NCBI RefSeq assembly: GCF_016802725.1
Contig: NC_052664.1
Coordinates: 17,442,405-17,506,404, forward strand
Length of the DNA stretch: 64,000 nt
Direction of reading: 5' to 3'
From: Solenopsis invicta
Taxonomy: Eukaryota > Arthropoda > Insecta > Hymenoptera > Formicidae
Position numbers and translations under genes: made by a program. Positions 57,401 through 64,000 of the stretch are shown piece after piece. The notes beneath the pieces were generated by a model. The model was not told the DNA's origin. It did not search any database and saw only the letters and a program-made list of their open reading frames with translations. Every line of letters starts with the position of its first letter. The first letter of the stretch is position 1.

Positions 57401-60400
57401 AATTTGTAACAAAATTTGCATAATATCAAAGATATAATATTTTGTTAAACGCATAGAAATCGATATTTTTATCAAAAGAGTAGAATGCAATGGTACTCCG
57501 ATAAATCCCGTCTATAGATTTTTAACGAGACGTGGACGTACAATTTTACATTGTGTTATATAGTAATATATTGGTACAAACAAACTCTCGATTATTCTGA
57601 AGTTAAATCGTTAAAAATTTTACGACGTCAAGCCATATCGCAGTAATATTGACTTTATTCTTTCTCTGAAATGTAGCGTGAAATGCATCTGTTATATACT
57701 TTTTTAAGCTTGACGTAGAGCAATGTAGTTCGCTATGTGTGACTGGCTGAGAAGTCAAAATGTAAGGGATACCTGCTGGCGTCGCGACGCTACCGCATAG
57801 CTTGATTAATTGTTCAAATTAAAAAAAAATATATATATATATTTTACAAATGTGATATAATTATTAATGTAATATTATCTGATTATTATAGATTAGTCAA
57901 ATTTTTTCGTATAAATTTATGTATTCGCCACTAGTTTATTTTCTTTACATTGCTCTTCCACTTGCTATGAAGCTATGAACACGAAATTAAAGTAAGAAAG
58001 TAATTTTTCATTTTTCATGCTGAAAAATGGAAGATTGTTTTCTCATTTCGTCGTCTACTAAGACCATCTACTAAACGCGACAGTTTTTAATTACATTTAC
58101 TAAGAAATTAATAGTGTTTGAAGTTCTTTAATAGTCTCTGCTATAAGCGTTAATCTTAAAGATTCTTTTTCTCGTTTATTCAACTCGTTTAAACCAACCT
58201 AAGAACGAAAATACGCGTGTATGTATTCCTAAATTAGTAATCACGGTAACAAATCATTTCAAGTTGCTATATTTGTATGTAACAGTGCAAATATTTCCCT
58301 TTGTATCAAGTTTCTTAGATTCCGGGCTCATTAATCACTACTTTTGCATAAGATAGCTCTTCCGGCGTTTATGAGGTTGACGGTACGCTCGCCTTGAGAT
58401 TAACCTACGCATAATTGTAGATTGAAATTACATGGAGTGCAAGTACGTGCATTAGCATTACGCTCCTAAGTTGTTTCAAATGAGTTGAAGCGACAAAAGG
58501 AAAAGTCATTATATTCGCAGCAATATTTAAAGCGCACAGTTTCGTTAAGAGTATAAAATAATTGCACGGCGGCTAAGAAATCGTTTAGCGTGTTATTCAG
58601 CGTTTCGCTTGTCGACAAGAGAATACTTTCAAGTGTCTCTCTCTCAATGCATTCCTGCTCTTGTGCCACTTAATCAGCTCTCCGTTCCTTCTACTCTAAT
58701 TGAATCGTTTTATTAAACTAAAGCATTTAAATCTCACTTAAAATTAAAATTCGTGTAATTAAAGTGACTAGAATTAGCGAATCCCTCAAGGAATTATGTA
58801 TGAGGTCGGAGATTAATTAACTCTTCTTATATCTCTTATATTGCAACGTAAAATAGGAGAGAGCTGCTACATGCGTATCACTTAAGTAATTTTTTATTAT
58901 ATTTCTCTTTTTTGGTAATATTGATACATTAATATCATTTATTGTGATAAAATTTGTAGTGATATGATTTAGAAAACTCGATAGATTTTATAAAAATATT
59001 GATTTAATTTCTATAATAATTACAAAATCTATGCATAAAAAAATATTCTATAATAAAAATTCTTTTATCACTTTTATCTAACTTGTTGTATACTAGTCTT
59101 GAATTTATATCATGTTACAATATTTTTTTAGCGCGCACAAAACAAAATTTAATAAATGTAGCGCCTTTAGCAATCTCCTTCTTAATAAAAAATTATCTTA
59201 GGCCTTAAAGAAAATTATTCTAATATATATGATAAATATGTTCGCGAACCACAGGAATAGCGCTATAACTATGGCATTGTCATGATTGATAAACACAGAA
59301 CGAAATTAATAGAAATGCACGTATGCTTGAAAAATGTTTTTTAACTTTCAAACGTCACGCAGACGTGTCTGAAATATCTTTTGCATTGTTTGATTCGTGT
59401 ACCTTTCGTTCCATTTTTCACAGATGCGATACAAGCGCGAGCGATTCGAGATTTCGCCCGACATGCTCCAGAATCGTCGAGTTCGTGATATTCGAAAATT
59501 CATGCGTTCAACTGGGAGAGGAGTTCGCCGGGAGTGACTATCGTCTACGGCGATTTAGAACGGAAACTCCACCCAAGCCAAGTCGTGGAATCCGTCCGTG
59601 AAGAAGCTTGACAAACGTCTGTCGAGGACGAAGCGATTAATTATGAAATTCAACTACGTTCGCGAGCGCACGGAAGATACACGTCTCGATTACGGCGCTA
59701 TTTCAAATAGTTCTCGGTCTACATCGGTATTATAGCGTCTGACGGTGTTACGTGGAATTACGACGACCGTCTCCGTGTTTCCCGTTCCGCGTGTTTTCTG
59801 GCTCGCGGCGCACGAGAAACGCGATTACATTCGATCCGTCATCGTTGTTGCAACGGGAAGTCCGTTAGAGTGTCCAGACCAATTCGCTTCTTTCGTTCAA
59901 AGACGAATGCGCTTCAAGAGTTATTTAGCGCTGAAACAATTTCCTTCTTTTCCGCATTCTCCTCTCACATATTGTTCTCCACACTTTTCTTTGAGCTTAC
60001 TTTCGGCGCGGAAGCGATGTAAGTCCGTAATTCCTAAGAATTACATTTCGTAAAGGGAAGAATAATGCCCTCTTTATTCAATTAAATAAGAAAATTATGA
60101 TCAAAAGAAGAATACAAATTTATGCTACGTTATTTGGCTCGGGATGAGAACTTCATTATGCTGCTATATAATTTTAGAAAAATTATTCAAAAAAGTAATT
60201 TTATTAATCCTTTTTGTGGAAGTAGAGAGCTTAAAAAACAAAGGAAGCACTTTAGGTGGCGAGACTTGGCGTTCTATTTTATATACGCCATATCCAAACG
60301 CGGACGACGACGACGTCTTCTTCGGCTTGTAAACAAACGACCGGGTGCTTGATAGTGTAAACGCGATAAGAAAATATTGAATTTGGCCGCCGGTCTTAAA

Positions 60401-60878
60401 AAGGAGCCGGGGGAATGGAAGGCATTGACGACCCCGGAAACGGAAATACCGTAAGAAAGCTTCCGGATCCGCGCAAGAACAGGTGCAAACACGTAAATCG
60501 TTCCAAGGATATTTCAAGGCGATTTTTCGCGGGACGTTCGTTCCCCGATTTAAATGAACTCTCATGAATTTCCGTGACTGAGAAAGCAGGCTATAAGTAG
60601 GCTTATAAGGAATCATCGTCGTAGAAAAAGAACTTTCGCCTCGAGATACGATGAGAAGGCCCGTGCACGTCCGCTCGCGGAAATCGAATTGGACCAAGTC
60701 CTGGTAGAAGTTCTAGTCGTTTAAAACAACTAACTTGATAGAATTCCGTTAAAACTCGAAGGACGGAAAAGAATCGAAATTCGCGCGTTTTCTTTCTTAT
60801 TGTTAATAGACCTAATATACGTAATTAAATGCTTTTTGATATTCTGTCTCGTTCCAACTTTTCGTTTCGAATATCTGA

Positions 60879-60990
60879 AAGGTACTCTCCGAATTAGTGA
60901 AATCTTACTGATTTACAGTGCTATATTTATAACTGTGAACAGCAGTGATTATTCACTGTCTTTCAGTGATTTCGCTGGGAAAAGTACCTA
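60879..60990. mobile_element. Palindromic element, family B (short copy)
   Basis: ggtactctccgaattagtg at the left and cagtgatttcgctgggaaa at the right form an imperfect inverted pair around the core cagtgattattcactg. The same core and flanks occur at 5690-5797. It directly abuts family A copy 4. Confidence 0.5.
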
Positions 60991-61230
60991 CACAGAAGAA
61001 AAGTTAGTATCAAATTAACAATTTATTGTTTCATACATAAGCAAGAATATAGAATCTTCCTGAAAGAATTTATAATCTTAAACAGACATAATTTACTTAT
61101 ATGAAGGAAAAAATTTTCTTTATGTAAGCAAATCATGTCTGTTTAAGATAAACTCTTCCAAGAAGATTTATATTCTTGCTTATATATGAAACAATAAATT
61201 GCTGATTTAATGCTGACTTTTTTCTGTGTA
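60989..61230. mobile_element. Foldback MITE, family A, copy 4
   Basis: 242 bp, ends tacacagaagaaaa and ttttttctgtgta. The arms share the ataatcttaaacagacat block and its inverse. It is flanked on both sides by the second palindromic family (60879-60990 and 61238-61451). Confidence 0.8.
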
Positions 61231-61237
61231 CTCTCAT

Positions 61238-61451
61238 CTTATTACGCGTAATACTCTCTAAATCGGAATCAGTGTATTATTACTGATCCCATTATACTGA
61301 TGGGAATCAGTACAATGTATCGTATATCGCTGTGTCATGTATCACTGATTGATACAGTTATAAGTATATAATACCACTGAAATCGAGCTATTCCCTGCTT
61401 CTCAGTGAATAATACACTGATTTCGATTTAGAGAGTATTACGCGAAATAAG
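61238..61451. mobile_element. Palindromic element, family B (full copy)
   Basis: Terminal inverted repeats of about 44 bp with two mismatches. The left starts cttattacgcgtaatactc and continues tctaaatcggaatcagtg; the right is the inverse, ending attacgcgaaataag. The interior has several ATCAGT/ACTGAT units. No coding capacity. Confidence 0.75.
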
Positions 61452-62741
61452 AAGTAATATTTTAACTCAAATATCTCTGAAGGAATATCCCGGTTCCTAT
61501 TCTCCGTTTCGAAGGGTCCAACTCATCGGTTTGGAAAAAAAAAGAAAGCTTTCTGCTTACGACGCGATGTTTCCCGTTGGGACAGAGGAGAAATAGTTCC
61601 CCTGCGTATACACGTGGACCGCTGCGTAATCAAAATTTACATTAACCACTCTTTGTGTACATTTTTCCGTGTACACGAAAAATTTCAAATATTTTAAATA
61701 ACAAAATGTCGGATTTTACAACACTCAAAACGACTGGTTCCGTTTCCAGTACGGTACTCTGGTGCACTTCTACTTCAAATGTTCTCATGAAAACGCGAAA
61801 GAATGAGGTGGCGGGTCAGAATAAGCTAGATCAGTAAATACTACGTCAACGGAATAATCCTGATGTTCGCCGCGTTACGGCAAAGGTCAGAGGGCCTTAT
61901 TTGCACAAGCAGCCAACCAGCACTGGCAGAAGTAGTAGCGGCGGCAGCAGAAGCAGCGAGTGACTTGACACCCGGATCCAACAGCGGAGTATTTAGATCG
62001 TGTTCCTCACTGACACGACGTGTACTCGCGTTAGCCGTCTCAGGGCTTCAAAATTAATGCAATTACCGCAAGGCTGCCGTTTCGTCCTTCCTCCTCCCCC
62101 CCTCCCTCACGTCCCCCCTGCTCGGTGCCGTGGCGGCACAGCAGCCTCTCCGTTTCATTTGCGTGTAACATTTGCATTTAGTATTCATGACTATGCTACA
62201 TTACCGCGGCAGTGCGCGCGGTCGCGACTAAAGGCAGACGTTGTTATTACGCGAGCCGTTACGTTGTTTAGCTTTAATGCACGTAATTTCCGAACGCCCG
62301 CCCGCTCGTCGCCGCCGCCGTGCCACGCCGCCACTACGAACATTGATGCACTTGCTCGCATAAAATGGCTAAATACTTTATCGCGATTAATATTACCAGA
62401 AGGGAAACGCGACGCCGATAGCCGTCGAGAGGAGGAATCGGGCTGACGCGCGCGTTTAACCCGTGTCAAGGCAGCGATTTCGGCTTTTATTTCTGTCATA
62501 CGCAGCGACGACCACCATCAGCGCGGAAACGCGCGTCGCGCTTAATTGCACGATTTAAAGGCGTAATCAAATGCGGCCGCATTAATTAGGCTCTCTTGAG
62601 CTCAGTCCTCGCAACGACGCCATGCAAAACCGACGAATTATTTAAGCTCATCTCTCCAACTGTAAACAGTGCAATTGGCGGATAATTGTAGGAGAATCTA
62701 TTATTATATGATTCTTGTCGTTTACCGAGGGAAAAATTACT

Positions 62742-62934
62742 AACGTTTAATAAATATTTATTCGAATAGTGCTAGTAAAATACTAAATGTAAAAAATATA
62801 TATATATATATATATATATGTTTAGTACAAAAACGACTAATTTAATTTGAGTATCATTTTTATAGAGTAAATATTTATCGTAAATAAATATTTTACTAGC
62901 ACTATTCGAATAAATTTTTATTAAATTTAGCGTT
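62742..62934. mobile_element. Foldback element with (TA)n centre
   Basis: taaatatttattcgaatagt followed by gctagtaaaata at the left pairs with the inverse on the right (tattttactagcactattcg). A (TA) run of about 11 units sits near the centre. 193 bp. Confidence 0.65.
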
Positions 62935-64000
62935 CAAATTCCGCGATGATTGAAAATAGTGAACTTTAAACCATTTTCGACGTAATACTAAAAAATCGTT
63001 GTCAGACACTTGCCGGGAAAGCTTTGCCAAAAGTGGTACTGTTAACGAAGAATTAATTATGACGTGCGATATTTTATCGACGATCAGTGAGAAACTATCA
63101 GGACGGCGGTAGAACAGAGAAATTTATGTTCGAAAACTTGGCACTCAAATTAGAAAGAAGGTGACGATCCTATAAAAGATAAAGAGATGTTTGTGTTCAC
63201 TAGTCCCAAATGGAGAAAAGCTTCAAATTGAAAGCATTGAAGCTTTTCAAGAAAAAAGCACGTTCTCGATTTAGCAGAGCACCTCTAGATTATCATTTTT
63301 AAATGAGCAAAAGTAAAGTTATTTGATTTGTTAGTGCGTATAAAAATATACGAAGTAAAAAAGCATAAAATATTTTTACCAAAAGATTTAAAATTGTAAA
63401 ATTAATTAATGATTAATTAAATTTGATTTTACAAAACGAATATTACGTATATTCATACCAATAAATAAATTTAACAATGTCTATGTGGAAAATTTTTTAA
63501 ATATTAGCGACCTGATAAAATTGCGTATTTCTATTTGCAAAATTTGCAAAATTAAAAAAATACTTTTATTAAAAAATATATGTATATATACCCATATAAC
63601 TTTTTAAAAATATTTTTTATTATATTTATCTGTTAATACTAAAATTAATATAGCTTCGTTGAGGCTCGCTCATTATCAAATTTAACACTATCTATGAGCT
63701 ACGAGATTAAGAGTGTTTATAATCATGTATTGTATTACGAGATCGAGTGTCTGAGTACAACGTAATATAACCTGAATATAACGTAATGATCCTTTTTTCA
63801 TCATATGAAAAATCTCATAATCTTTAGTTATCAAAACATTTCATCTAGTTGATTACGAGAATATGCAGCTACTTTCATTTACTCGCATTTACAAATGCAA
63901 GCTCGTAGTACATTCACAATTTATAAACACAGTATTTCCATTTGGCACGTTTATTTTCAGCCATTTTAATTATCTGTCTGTTATTTATTACGCGATATGC

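Larger units (their letters stand above)
48071..64000. other. Gene-poor right flank with CpG-rich islets
   Basis: No gene that I can support. GC/CpG-rich patches at 49.1-49.6, 51.1-51.5, 52.4-52.9, 54.6-55.4, 59.3-60.7 and 61.5-62.6 kb alternate with very AT-rich DNA. The patches produce overlapping frames on both strands, without family motifs or consistent splice chains. Mobile elements and microsatellites are listed separately. Confidence 0.5.

Noticed and set aside
59424..59537. Short + frame MRYKRERFEISPDMLQNRRV after a cacag acceptor-like site
   Set aside because: Looks coding-like, but it is only 37 codons, ends in a stop and has no recognisable family or partner exon.
60164..60697. 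177-codon minus-strand frame
   Set aside because: No recognisable domain, mixed codon use, overlaps other open frames and has no splice-linked partner.
1..64000. CRISPR arrays, bacterial operons, riboswitches, ribosomal RNA
   Set aside because: The window is eukaryotic; no regularly spaced direct repeats with unique spacers and no rRNA-like blocks were seen.

Overview
This is a eukaryotic genomic window, most likely from an insect. Coding exons are short, sit between GT/AG splice sites and are separated by AT-rich introns of 78 bp to over 9 kb. CpG is not depleted in the coding parts, and the intergenic DNA is full of short palindromic DNA elements. The protein content (a tenectin-like VWC protein and a rhomboid protease) is typical of insects. 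Hymenoptera, such as an ant, fits the base composition, but that is an inference and not proven here.

Left part, + strand: a multi-exon gene runs from 9704 (possibly from an upstream exon at 3212-3313) to a stop at 26067. I could chain 13 exons whose splice phases all agree. They encode 1105 residues with four complete ten-cysteine VWC domains, Ser/Thr/acid-rich linkers, and a terminal half VWC domain that stops after its sixth cysteine. This architecture matches insect Tenectin, a mucin-like secreted matrix protein. The signal-peptide exon was not found. About 1.7 kb beyond the stop (27690-27900) lies a decayed second copy of the terminal exon. An 883-bp palindromic transposon-like element (26224-27106) lies between the two copies.

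Middle part, - strand: a four-exon rhomboid intramembrane serine protease runs from the ATG at 44733 to a TGA at 32546-32548 (300 aa). The catalytic Ser, His and the conserved Asn are present, with seven predicted membrane segments. The frame stays open for 28 coding-like codons after the TGA, which is followed by C (the leaky UGA-C context), before a TAG at 32459. This is a good candidate for stop-codon readthrough, or else a TGG-to-TGA change.

From 48070 down to 46956 on the - strand there is a broken gene for a secreted repeat protein. It has a signal peptide and a 61-residue (183-bp) tandem repeat, and it carries two frame changes and one in-frame stop. I do not recognise the family.

The right part (48.1-64 kb) holds no gene I can support. 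AT-rich DNA alternates with GC/CpG-rich patches (49.1-49.6, 51.1-51.5, 52.4-52.9, 54.6-55.4, 59.3-60.7 and 61.5-62.6 kb), plus microsatellites and foldback elements. At least one foldback MITE family has four copies in the window (2.6, 5.4, 20.4 and 61.0 kb). A second palindromic family lies beside two of those copies.
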